Below the pieces are notes generated by a model. It saw only the letters and a list, made by a program, of their open reading frames with translations. It had not been told where the DNA came from and made no database searches. A stretch of 10,885 bases of DNA from JAXJYR01 sp964593515 (GTDB lineage: Bacteria > Bacillota_I > Bacilli_A > Erysipelotrichales > Erysipelotrichaceae). A program made the position numbers and the translations under genes. The stretch covers positions 1 to 10,885 of the forward strand of contig CAZQJH010000049.1 of NCBI GenBank assembly GCA_964593515.1, written 5' to 3'. Shown here in pieces: positions 1-6,916 of the stretch; position 1 is the first letter of the stretch; each line of letters starts with the position of its first letter.

Positions 1-1103
1 GTATAAATAATATGCATAAATAATGATTCTTCATTATTTATTAAAGCATATAAATGACATCCTACTTCATCTTGTAATGAAACTACTTTGATATTATCAA
101 TTGTTTCCACATTATCAGCAGTAAAATAAGTTAAACTATCTTTAGGTAAAGTTGTTGAAACTTGTTCAAAGAAAGACCATCCTTCATCAATACTACGATA
201 AGGAGCCATAATACAAGTCATATCACTAGTAGCATCATAACTAACTTCACTACATCCATTTACTAATACATAATAGTTTTTTATTGGTAAATAAACTAAA
301 CCATTACGATAACTGAAGATATCTGTTTCATCAAAAATAGCTTCTTCTAAACCTTTCTTTTTACCTAAGATACGACATAAATCATCATAATAATCTAAAG
401 ATAAAGGTAAACTTTGATCACAAGCATAAGCAGCTTCAAAATAAGCAATAATATCATGAGCTACTTGTTCACTATCATCATTCATTAAAACATAATCCCC
501 ATAATGTTGCGTATAAAGCAAATTATAAGCACAATTACGATAATACTTCGCATTCTTACCCTTTTGATGCCAAATATAGAAACGCTCGCATAAAGCATCT
601 AAATCACCCTTTAAATCACTTAAAGCAATTCTACCCATATGGGTATTAATATATCCTTCTTGTTTTAAAGGAATATAATCAACATCATTTAAACCAAACT
701 GTAAAAATTCAAAATCAGTTTTATCATCAAGATTATTAACTAACTGTTTCATCCAATCACGATATAAATTACTTAAAGCATTAAAATCTTTCTTACTAGC
801 ATACATACTAGGATCAACAATTTCAAACTCTAGCATTTTCTCACATTCTTTTAAAAATCCTTCATAAAAACTAACTACAAAATCATGATATCCAGCTCCA
901 ACAAAATCAGTATTAGTTTGTAATGATAAATATAAATCATCACTAGCACATAAAATCTTACCTAAAGGACAAACTTCTAAGATTAAACCATCTTCATCTT
1001 CCACAACATTAACTAACTTCTTTTGTCCATATTCTTTAAGTAAATCCATAATCGCTTTAACATCTTCATTATTTTCACACTTACCAATTAATTCTAATAA
1101 CAT
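1..1103 (-). CDS. Hypothetical cytoplasmic protein, 5' part only (C-terminus beyond left edge)
   Basis: I do not recognise this protein. Reading the minus strand from the ATG at 1101-1103 gives 367 uninterrupted codons to the window edge, starting MLLELIGKCENNEDVKAIMD. The start is backed by a near-perfect Shine-Dalgarno AGGAGG at 1111-1116, seven bases before the ATG. The protein is acidic and rich in Asp, Tyr and Leu, with no signal peptide or evident membrane segment, so it is probably cytoplasmic. A central part (about residues 190-250) is rich in aromatic residues and Cys, with phrases such as FYIWHQKGKNAKYYRNCAY and SLPLSLDYYDDLCRIL, and looks helical. The C-terminal part alternates short hydrophobic strands. 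It lies directly downstream of the lipoprotein gene on the same strand, but a terminator stands between them. The coding call is firm because of length, codon usage like its neighbours and the ribosome site. The function is unknown. Confidence 0.88.
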   Translation of the reverse strand, partial: MLLELIGKCENNEDVKAIMDLLKEYGQKKLVNVVEDEDGLILEVCPLGKILCASDDLYLSLQTNTDFVGAGYHDFVVSFYEGFLKECEKMLEFEIVDPSMYASKKDFNALSNLYRDWMKQLVNNLDDKTDFEFLQFGLNDVDYIPLKQEGYINTHMGRIALSDLKGDLDALCERFYIWHQKGKNAKYYRNCAYNLLYTQHYGDYVLMNDDSEQVAHDIIAYFEAAYACDQSLPLSLDYYDDLCRILGKKKGLEEAIFDETDIFSYRNGLVYLPIKNYYVLVNGCSEVSYDATSDMTCIMAPYRSIDEGWSFFEQVSTTLPKDSLTYFTADNVETIDNIKVVSLQDEVGCHLYALINNEESLFMHIIY

Positions 1104-1122
1104 AAAATATCCTCCTATAGCT

Positions 1123-1145
1123 AAAAAAGAGCAAAACTGCTCTTT
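1123..1145 (-). terminator. Intrinsic terminator after the lipoprotein gene
   Basis: Positions 1126-1133 (AAAGAGCA) pair perfectly with 1138-1145 (TGCTCTTT) around a four-base loop. Read on the minus strand the stem is followed by a run of six T, the classic Rho-independent form. The stem overlaps the lipoprotein TAA stop (1144-1146). The T-run ends only about six bases before the Shine-Dalgarno site of the next gene on the same strand. Confidence 0.8.
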
Positions 1146-1836
1146 AATTTAATTCTAAAATACGATATCTAGAAATCATTTCTTCTTTATAAGTAATAAA
1201 ATCATTAACATAATCTAATTTACGATCATATTGAAAATCACGAATACGCATTACTTTTAATGAAAAATTAGTTTTAAGTTTAGTAACTTTGGTTTCATCA
1301 TAACTAGCTTTACAAACAATAGTATAACCTTGAGCTTCACTACCATTATATGTAAAAGTATCTTCAGTAATTGAGACAACTTCCACATTGTTAACACGTG
1401 GTAAGTTTTCTTTACCATATGTATTCACAATACTTTCATAATTACCATAATAGAATGCAATCGCATATTCAATAAACTTTCCTAAACGATCACTTGGAAT
1501 AAAAGTTAAACCACCAATATCACTACGATCTTTTTTATTATTTAATGAAAAGAAATCATAAATAAAACTTATCGCAACATTTTTAGCTTCTTCTTCCAAA
1601 TTTTCATCTTTAATAGCTTTACTTAGTTCATTATAAGCTAATATTTGTTCACTACTTGGATCAAGTGGTGAAACATATAGTTCATTTTCTTCTAATTCCA
1701 CAACCTCATTTTCTTCAGTTGGTTGTTTTTCTTCTTCAATAACTTTATCTTCTTCTACTTTAGGGACTTCTTGTTTAGAACAAGCAACGCTTGTTAATAA
1801 TAAGACCATCACTAAAATTAATTTCACTAATTTCAT
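1144..1836 (-). CDS. Small secreted lipoprotein of unknown function
   Basis: The 230-residue product starts with a short basic end and hydrophobic core, MKLVKLILVMVLLLTSVAC, ending in a lipobox-type SVAC. Cys19 is therefore the likely lipidated residue after signal peptidase II cleavage, leaving the protein anchored outside the membrane. Residues 24-52 form a very acidic Glu-rich linker. Residues about 60-230 form one folded domain with an amphipathic helical start (AISFIYDFFSLNNKK), a GGLTFIPSDR turn, then alternating strands; the helix-then-sheet order recalls NTF2-like folds, but I cannot assign a family. I chose the ATG at 1836 because AGGGTG (1843-1848) lies six bases upstream. A GTG at 1845 in the same frame would add MFK, but it sits inside that Shine-Dalgarno site and almost at the predicted transcript start. 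The gene has its own promoter and terminator, so it is probably monocistronic. Confidence 0.87.
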   Translation of the reverse strand: MKLVKLILVMVLLLTSVACSKQEVPKVEEDKVIEEEKQPTEENEVVELEENELYVSPLDPSSEQILAYNELSKAIKDENLEEEAKNVAISFIYDFFSLNNKKDRSDIGGLTFIPSDRLGKFIEYAIAFYYGNYESIVNTYGKENLPRVNNVEVVSITEDTFTYNGSEAQGYTIVCKASYDETKVTKLKTNFSLKVMRIRDFQYDRKLDYVNDFITYKEEMISRYRILELN

Positions 1837-1853
1837 CTTAAACACCCTAAAAA

Positions 1854-1883
1854 ATTATAACACACTTTATGTTTCAATACCAA
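1854..1883 (-). promoter_or_regulatory. Extended -10 promoter for the lipoprotein gene
   Basis: On the minus strand, TATAAT lies at 1859-1854, preceded by TG at 1862-1861, giving a perfect TGTTATAAT extended -10. An 18-base spacer separates it from TTGGTA (1883-1878), a 4-of-6 match to the -35 consensus. The predicted transcript start is near 1847, giving a leader of only about 11 bases before the ATG at 1836. It is divergent from the methyltransferase promoter. Confidence 0.7.
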
Positions 1884-1943
1884 CCTAAATCCAGCTAAAT
1901 TCTTAACATTTTATAAAAAACAATATCATCATTAATCTAACTA

Positions 1944-1952
1944 TGTTATAAT
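1944..1952 (+). promoter_or_regulatory. Extended -10 promoter for the methyltransferase/membrane protein pair
   Basis: TGTTATAAT at 1944-1952 is a perfect extended -10 element on the plus strand. No good -35 is seen at the expected spacing (about 1923-1929), which is tolerable for extended -10 promoters. Transcription would start near 1959, leaving a leader of about 19 bases. This also rules out the in-frame TTG at 1954 as the start of the downstream gene. Confidence 0.7.
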
Positions 1953-1977
1953 ATTGCACGAAAAGAAGGTGAATATT

Positions 1978-2847
1978 ATGCAAATTAGTGATCAATGGAT
2001 TGACTATGAATGTATTGACTGTGGTAATGGAGAAAAACTAGAACGTTGGAAAGATGTAATTTTACGTCGTCCTGACCCACAAGCATTATGGCCAATTGAT
2101 GATGAAGATAAATTATGGAAAAATCCACATGCTCACTACCACCGTTCTAAAAAAGGTGGAGGACATTGGGAATTCAAACAAAAAGTAAAAGATAGTTGGA
2201 CTATTACTTATAAAGATTTACGCTTTAAAGTATCACCAACTGGTTTTAAACATACTGGATTATTCCCTGAACAAGCTAGTAACTGGGATTTCATGATGGA
2301 TGCTATTAAAAATGCTAATCGTGAAATTAGAGTATTAAATCTATTTGCTTATACTGGTGGAGCTACGATGGCTTGTGCTAAAGCAGGAGCTAGTGAAGTA
2401 GTTCATGTTGATGCTAGTAAAGGAATGGTTCAATGGGCTAAAGAAAACATGGAATTATCTAACTTACAAGATAAAAAGATTCGTTTTATCGTTGATGATG
2501 TTTTAAAATTCGTGCAACGTGAAAAACGTCGTGGTCGTACTTACCATGCCATTATTATGGACCCACCAAGTTATGGACGTGGACCTAATGGTGAAGTTTG
2601 GAAGATTGAAGAACAACTATGGGGATTAATTGAAGCATGTTTAGAAATCTTAGATAAAGATGCTTTATTCTTCTTAGTAAATTCTTATACTACAGGTATT
2701 TCCCCAACTATTTTATCTAATATCTTAAATGCTTCCGTTATTAAAAAATATCCACATGGTAAAATTGAAGCTGGAGAAATCTGTTTACCAATTACTAAAA
2801 GTAAAACTTACTTACCTTGTGGTATTTATGGTCGTGTCGTTTTATGA
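1978..2847 (+). CDS. Class I SAM-dependent RNA methyltransferase, RlmI/RlmK-like (COG1092 type), without PUA domain
   Basis: The 289-residue protein has the ordered motifs of a Rossmann-fold methyltransferase. NLFAYTGGATMA (121-132) is the SAM-binding motif I, VVHVDASKGMVQWAKEN (141-157) carries the acidic residue that binds the SAM ribose, DDV (173-175) is motif III, and MDPPSYGRG (194-202) is the catalytic-site motif IV. The N-terminal stretch LERWKDVILRRPDPQALWP (21-39) is typical of a short Firmicutes branch of the RlmI/RlmK family. Unlike RlmI it has no N-terminal PUA RNA-binding domain. It also has NSYTTG (235-240) where m5C-forming members have a Cys-containing segment, so 5-methylcytosine chemistry is unlikely. 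The probable substrate is rRNA or another RNA, by family membership only. The start at 1978 has AAGAAGGTG six bases upstream; an in-frame TTG at 1954 is excluded by the promoter. The gene is coupled to the next one by an ATGA overlap. Confidence 0.9.
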   Translation: MQISDQWIDYECIDCGNGEKLERWKDVILRRPDPQALWPIDDEDKLWKNPHAHYHRSKKGGGHWEFKQKVKDSWTITYKDLRFKVSPTGFKHTGLFPEQASNWDFMMDAIKNANREIRVLNLFAYTGGATMACAKAGASEVVHVDASKGMVQWAKENMELSNLQDKKIRFIVDDVLKFVQREKRRGRTYHAIIMDPPSYGRGPNGEVWKIEEQLWGLIEACLEILDKDALFFLVNSYTTGISPTILSNILNASVIKKYPHGKIEAGEICLPITKSKTYLPCGIYGRVVL

Positions 2848-3182
2848 TCGTTTATTTAGGTACCTTATTACCAATTATATGTTTAATAATGGCTATATAT
2901 GCTCATGCTCGTAAAAAAGTAATGTGGTTTTGGCATTTACCAACTAATGATAACTATCATATTAATAAACAAGATCAATATGCTTTTAATAACAAATTAG
3001 CTAATTCATTCTTGTTAATGGGTTTATTACAAATTATTCCTTGTTTATTATATATATTTAAGGTTTTAAACCAACATAAAGCATTTATGTTATTATGTAT
3101 TATCTTTACGATAACTTCCTTATTAACTATTTTTTATTGGCATTCATTATATAAAACTTATTTCATTAAAGATAACAAATAA
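2844..3182 (+). CDS. Small three-helix integral membrane protein, unknown function
   Basis: This 112-residue protein starts at the ATG that shares bases with the methyltransferase stop (ATGA, 2844-2847), the usual arrangement for translational reinitiation; no strong Shine-Dalgarno site precedes it. An in-frame ATG at 2817 lies deeper inside the methyltransferase and is less likely. Three hydrophobic stretches are evident: residues 2-21 (IVYLGTLLPIICLIMAIYA), 55-74 (SFLLMGLLQIIPCLLYIFKV) and 81-100. A polar segment rich in Asn, His and Trp (HLPTNDNYHINKQDQYAFNN) links the first two. The layout recalls small DUF3784/SdpI-like membrane proteins, but this is a resemblance of shape only. It is a single operon with the methyltransferase, ended by the terminator at 3181. 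I do not know its role. Confidence 0.8.
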   Translation: MIVYLGTLLPIICLIMAIYAHARKKVMWFWHLPTNDNYHINKQDQYAFNNKLANSFLLMGLLQIIPCLLYIFKVLNQHKAFMLLCIIFTITSLLTIFYWHSLYKTYFIKDNK

Positions 3183-3211
3183 AGGGCTAACGCTAGCGTT
3201 AACCCTTTTTT
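3181..3211. terminator. Bidirectional intrinsic terminator between convergent genes
   Basis: Positions 3181-3193 (AAAGGGCTAACGC) pair with 3196-3208 (GCGTTAACCCTTT) with one C/A mismatch. On the plus strand the stem ends in six T (3206-3211). On the minus strand it is followed by TTTATTTG, so it can serve both the membrane protein gene, whose TAA (3180-3182) it overlaps, and the secreted protein gene ending at 3213. Confidence 0.88.
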
Positions 3212-3212
3212 G

Positions 3213-6158
3213 TTACTTATTCAACAATTCATTAATTGTTACTACTCTAGTAACTCCATAAACTTTTTTACCATCATTAGTAATCCAATATGGTTTAATT
3301 TCGATTTGTGAATCATAATTAGTACTTGGAATATTATCGATTCTTGTACTAAACATATATTCACTTACATTAGAGAAAACAGTTGGACTATTCACAATAA
3401 TATTACCATCAATATTAGATTTAATTGATTGATATACAGTAGTTGATGATTTACTTAAAGTAGCACTATAAACACCATCAACTTTAACACGAAGATCAAA
3501 ACCAACTTCTTTAAAGTCTAAACTATCAACTGATGAAACAATTCTTAAACTAGCTTCATCACTTTGATTATTAGTAGCTAATTGTAATTTAACACTTAAA
3601 ACTTCATCAGCTAAGTAACGATATGAACCATCACTTACACCAGCATAAACATAACCAATTTGACTAGTACGTTTTTTTGAAATAATTTCAATATTTTCTA
3701 AATCATTTTTCGCAGTCGTTAAAGCTGTAATTAAATCATTTTCTTCGCTAATTGTAAGTTCACGATCTTTACTATTCACAATATTATTTAAAGCTTCTTC
3801 ATATTTAGCTAAAGATGTTTTAGTATATTTTTCATTTAATATTGCTTGATATTTACTTAAATCATTAATTATTTCATTAACTTTAGCTTTATTACCATAA
3901 CTATTAAATACTAAATCATATAATTCAGTATGAACTTCTTCTACTCTTTCATTAGTTGGTTCAACTAATACTTCATTAGCTTCATCAATAGCAGCTTGAA
4001 TTAAAGTTAATTGATTAGCACTATATCTAGCTTCATCTAATTCTTGAGCATAATTTATTAATGATTTTAATTCATCAACATATACTGTTTCACTTAAAGA
4101 TAAAACATTATAACCTTTAGCTTGTTTGATAACATTACTAGAATCAGTATAAATAGTAGCATTCTCATTTGTTCCATAGAATAAATAAGCACCACTATAT
4201 GGGTTATCTGCCATAATTGTAACATTTTTTAAATACCAACAATATGATAAAGCTTGAACACCGAAATGAGTTATATTTTTTCCAAAATGAACATTCTTCA
4301 TGTAACCACCCATAAAGGCACAATCTCCAACATATTTAATATTTTCACTTAAATAAATATTATCAGCATTTATTCCATATAATGCATAATCATCAATATA
4401 TTCACATGTATAGTGAATATATAAATCAGGATTATAACTATTTACTCCACCAATTAAATGAACACCATCATCTTTATTTTGATATAAAAACTTATTATAA
4501 ACAAAAGTATTTGCATTTTCACTATCAACGCTAATTTCTTTTAAATAATAAGTTTGCTTAATACAAGCATTACCTAATTTGATTTTTGCTCCAAAATTAA
4601 GTGTTTCAATTTTTGAAGTAGCCAAAGCTTCATCACCTAATTCCACAACCTTTTCAAAATTATTAATTGTCTGAATTGAAGAATAGTAAAAGGCTTTATT
4701 ATTAATGATAGTATCTACTTTATTAAGCGTTAATGAAGTTAATTTTTTACTATTCGCAAATCCATACTCATGAATAAGATTAGTATTAGGTAATAAAGTA
4801 TAATCACTACCCGCTTTATTAGTCGGATAAGCAACAAGTTCACTTTCATCACTAGTATATAATACACCATCAACGGCTTTTAATTTTCCACCTTCATTTA
4901 CAACATAATTTTCTAAAGTAGAACATTGTTGCGCAAATTTACTAGTTTCATGATAATTAATAGTTGAAGGATATGTTACACTAACTAAGTTTGAACAATT
5001 CACTAAATCGCCAATTTCTTCAATCCCTTCACTATAAGTAATGGTTTTAAATGTTTTATTACTTAAAGTTAAAACTTCAACTACTGGATATCCATCAAGC
5101 GTAGCTGGAACAACTACATCACTTTCTTCTTTGATATAATCAGTAATAATAATTTCATCACCAGTTTTCATATATGTAAATTCATCGTTAGTTATACTAT
5201 TATCGTCAAAGTAATTTTGATCAGCGGTTGGATATTGTTGCTCAAATTCAGTAGTAGTATATTCACTATAAGCTACATGTCCTATAAAATCATTATTACC
5301 TTTTAAATAATAACGATAAGTAGAAAGTCCGGCATCCCAAGTTGAATCACAGTAATAATATTTTTCTTCACCATCTTTATTATTTAAACCAACAATATTC
5401 CAAGCATGAGCTCCTCCAGCACTACCAGCAATAATACGACAATCAATTCCCGCTTCTAAACATAAACGATACATCGCTAAAGAATAACCTTGACATACAC
5501 AGTGATTTAAGATTAAAGCTCCATAAGTACTCCATGGTGATGTATCAACATTAATATCATAATCATAATTATATGTTACATTAGTTGTTAAATAATCATA
5601 AATACGATTTAAACGACTATATTTACTTCCTTGTTCTAATTGTAATTCATTAATTAATTCATCTACTTTCGCATCAACTAATTGTTCTTGTTCAAGCGTT
5701 GAATAATATGAAAAAGAGAAGTGAACTTCATATCCATATTTATAATCACTATCACCAGTTCCATATAAACTTGTGTACCCACTAGCTCCAGCATATTGAA
5801 ATTTTAAAGAATCACCTAATTTTGGATCACCAGTATGTTTAAATGCGCTATTTAATAACTTTGTAAAGATATTAGTAACTTCTTCATTTGCTGCATATTT
5901 AACTACAATACTTGCTTCACGATTTTTCATTCCTAAAGCTAATACTTCACTAGCTTCATCAAATGAAGTTACAAAACCACTATCACTAACATTAGCATAT
6001 GTAGTGATTTCTTTACTTTTACCAGGAATAACTTCCATTATACCATTGTTATTATTTACTTGATATTCCTGATATTTAATGGTATTTGCTTTAACATTTA
6101 GTGAAAAAGAACTCACAATCAATATTAAAGATAATAAAACTTGAAATAACTTTTTCAT
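3213..6158 (-). CDS. Secreted transglutaminase-like / BspA-type LRR / FIVAR multidomain surface protein
   Basis: This 981-residue exported protein begins with a Sec signal peptide (residues 1-24, cleavage likely after NVKA). Residues about 160-300 form a transglutaminase-like domain of the papain-like fold: Cys222 in HCVCQGYS, His251 in GGAHAWN and Asp271 in YYCDSTWD fit the Cys-His-Asp triad, so it may be an active peptidase or transamidase. Residues about 325-690 are degenerate BspA-type leucine-rich repeats (LRR_5), shown by the family phrase VDGVLYTSDESELVAYP (429-445) and repeated pairs like IKYVGDCAF and LKNVTI. Residues about 693-824 form two FIVAR-like helical modules (for example SANQLTLIQAAIDEANEVL). 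Residues about 830-981 form a beta-rich C-terminal domain with SLRIVSSVDSLDFKEVGFDL. I see no LPXTG motif or C-terminal membrane anchor, so it is either released or held by a domain. Its start has AAGGGGG six bases upstream. BspA-like proteins often bind host or surface ligands; that is inference here. Confidence 0.9.
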   Translation of the reverse strand: MKKLFQVLLSLILIVSSFSLNVKANTIKYQEYQVNNNNGIMEVIPGKSKEITTYANVSDSGFVTSFDEASEVLALGMKNREASIVVKYAANEEVTNIFTKLLNSAFKHTGDPKLGDSLKFQYAGASGYTSLYGTGDSDYKYGYEVHFSFSYYSTLEQEQLVDAKVDELINELQLEQGSKYSRLNRIYDYLTTNVTYNYDYDINVDTSPWSTYGALILNHCVCQGYSLAMYRLCLEAGIDCRIIAGSAGGAHAWNIVGLNNKDGEEKYYYCDSTWDAGLSTYRYYLKGNNDFIGHVAYSEYTTTEFEQQYPTADQNYFDDNSITNDEFTYMKTGDEIIITDYIKEESDVVVPATLDGYPVVEVLTLSNKTFKTITYSEGIEEIGDLVNCSNLVSVTYPSTINYHETSKFAQQCSTLENYVVNEGGKLKAVDGVLYTSDESELVAYPTNKAGSDYTLLPNTNLIHEYGFANSKKLTSLTLNKVDTIINNKAFYYSSIQTINNFEKVVELGDEALATSKIETLNFGAKIKLGNACIKQTYYLKEISVDSENANTFVYNKFLYQNKDDGVHLIGGVNSYNPDLYIHYTCEYIDDYALYGINADNIYLSENIKYVGDCAFMGGYMKNVHFGKNITHFGVQALSYCWYLKNVTIMADNPYSGAYLFYGTNENATIYTDSSNVIKQAKGYNVLSLSETVYVDELKSLINYAQELDEARYSANQLTLIQAAIDEANEVLVEPTNERVEEVHTELYDLVFNSYGNKAKVNEIINDLSKYQAILNEKYTKTSLAKYEEALNNIVNSKDRELTISEENDLITALTTAKNDLENIEIISKKRTSQIGYVYAGVSDGSYRYLADEVLSVKLQLATNNQSDEASLRIVSSVDSLDFKEVGFDLRVKVDGVYSATLSKSSTTVYQSIKSNIDGNIIVNSPTVFSNVSEYMFSTRIDNIPSTNYDSQIEIKPYWITNDGKKVYGVTRVVTINELLNK

Positions 6159-6187
6159 AATTTTCCCCCTTATTATTTATATATTTA

Positions 6188-6215
6188 ATTATATCACTTG
6201 AATTTAGATAAACAA
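6188..6215 (-). promoter_or_regulatory. Promoter of the secreted LRR/transglutaminase gene
   Basis: On the minus strand TATAAT lies at 6193-6188 with TG at 6196-6195, giving a perfect TGATATAAT extended -10. A weak -35, TTGTTT (6215-6210), is 16 bases upstream. The expected transcript start is near 6181, giving a leader of about 22 bases that contains the Shine-Dalgarno AAGGGGG at 6171-6165. Confidence 0.72.
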
Positions 6216-6221
6216 GAGGAA

Positions 6222-6235
6222 TGATAACGTTTACA
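6222..6235. promoter_or_regulatory. cre-like operator (CcpA or other LacI-family regulator)
   Basis: The minus-strand sequence TGTAAACGTTATCA matches every fixed position of the catabolite-responsive element consensus TGWNANCGNTNWCA. It lies six bases upstream of the -35 of the secreted protein gene, with its centre about 47 bases before the predicted transcript start. In characterised Firmicutes, cre sites upstream of the -35 are often activating, and those overlapping or downstream of the promoter repress. A LacI-family regulator other than CcpA could use the same kind of site. Confidence 0.65.
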
Positions 6236-6244
6236 TGATTAAGT

Positions 6245-6282
6245 AAGAGCAAAATAAAAGAATCCTTGCGGATTCTTTTATT
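6245..6282 (-). terminator. Intrinsic terminator ending the V-ATPase operon
   Basis: An 11-pair perfect stem, 6255-6265 (TAAAAGAATCC) with 6270-6280 (GGATTCTTTTA), encloses a four-base loop and can extend by two A-T pairs into the subunit D stop codon (6281-6283). On the minus strand it is followed by the T-rich TTTTGCTCTT. No gene of the operon follows, so subunit D is the last gene of the transcript. Confidence 0.87.
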
Positions 6283-6907
6283 AGATTGCTTGTTCTTTCA
6301 TGTTTTTTTGATGTTTAATAATCTTTTGACGTGAGAATTCTTCACGTTCTTTTTCATCTAATGCTTCAGAAATATATTTGATATTAGCCTCATAGTTAGG
6401 TATAACAATATTTTTTAAAGCATTAGCTCTTTTTTGTGATTTATTAATTGCTTTAGCTAAAGCAAAGACACTATTTTCAACTTCAGCTAATAAAGTGGTC
6501 ATTTCTTTAGCTCGAGCAAAGCATTGATATGCATAATCAACTTTACTTGTTGTTTGTGCAAAACCATAGTACATATTAATTGGTTGTGGCGTATAGTTAA
6601 TTTTAACTAATTCCACTCCCATTACACTACGATAACTAATTGAAATACCATTATCAACTGGTACTGATTCCATTACATCAACTGAAATCCCCATTGAAAT
6701 ATTTGCATCTTGCATGGCTTGATAAGCATTTACATAAGCATTAGAAATTTCATCTTTAACTTTATTAACATCATCTAATAAAGCCATCATTTCTCTAGTT
6801 AAAATATTTCGTTTCTTATCCATTAATTCATATCCACTATAAGCTAGTTTCAATGATTTTTTTAAAGCCATTAGATTTCCTTTAGTAGGAACTACTTGTT
6901 TTGCCAT
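6281..6907 (-). CDS. ntpD: V-type ATPase subunit D (central rotor stalk)
   Basis: This 208-residue protein is the central shaft that turns inside the A3B3 head and joins it, with subunit F, to the membrane rotor. The N-terminus VPTKGNLMALKKSLKLAYSG (6-25) and the C-terminal hallmark KSQKRANALKNIVIPNYE (156-173) are diagnostic of the family. The N-terminal (about 10-65) and C-terminal (about 120-205) parts are long helices that form the coiled-coil shaft, separated by a short beta-hairpin region (about 70-115). Length is normal for the family. It starts nine bases after subunit B, with its Shine-Dalgarno AGGAG sharing bases with the B stop (TAGGAG). It is the last gene before the terminator. 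The symbol follows Enterococcus nomenclature; atpD is also used. Confidence 0.96.
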   Translation of the reverse strand: MAKQVVPTKGNLMALKKSLKLAYSGYELMDKKRNILTREMMALLDDVNKVKDEISNAYVNAYQAMQDANISMGISVDVMESVPVDNGISISYRSVMGVELVKINYTPQPINMYYGFAQTTSKVDYAYQCFARAKEMTTLLAEVENSVFALAKAINKSQKRANALKNIVIPNYEANIKYISEALDEKEREEFSRQKIIKHQKNMKEQAI

Positions 6908-6916
6908 AGTTAACTC

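Noticed and set aside
1837..1845. GTG start extending the lipoprotein by three residues
   Set aside because: The GTG is part of the AGGGTG ribosome site for the ATG at 1836 and nearly coincides with the predicted transcript start.
1954..1977. TTG start extending the methyltransferase by eight residues
   Set aside because: The TTG is two bases after the -10 element, upstream of any possible transcript start. The ATG at 1978 has the Shine-Dalgarno site and fits the family N-terminus.
2729..2914. Plus-strand open frame of 61 codons
   Set aside because: It overlaps the methyltransferase end and the membrane protein start in a third frame and resembles no protein; both overlapped frames have better support.
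3181..3211. Palindrome considered as a regulatory operator
   Set aside because: It lies between two convergent gene ends and has T-runs, which is fully explained by a bidirectional terminator.
3213..3400. Sortase-type (LPXTG) anchor at the C-terminus of the secreted protein
   Set aside because: The C-terminus ends VVTINELLNK with no LPXTG, hydrophobic segment or basic tail.
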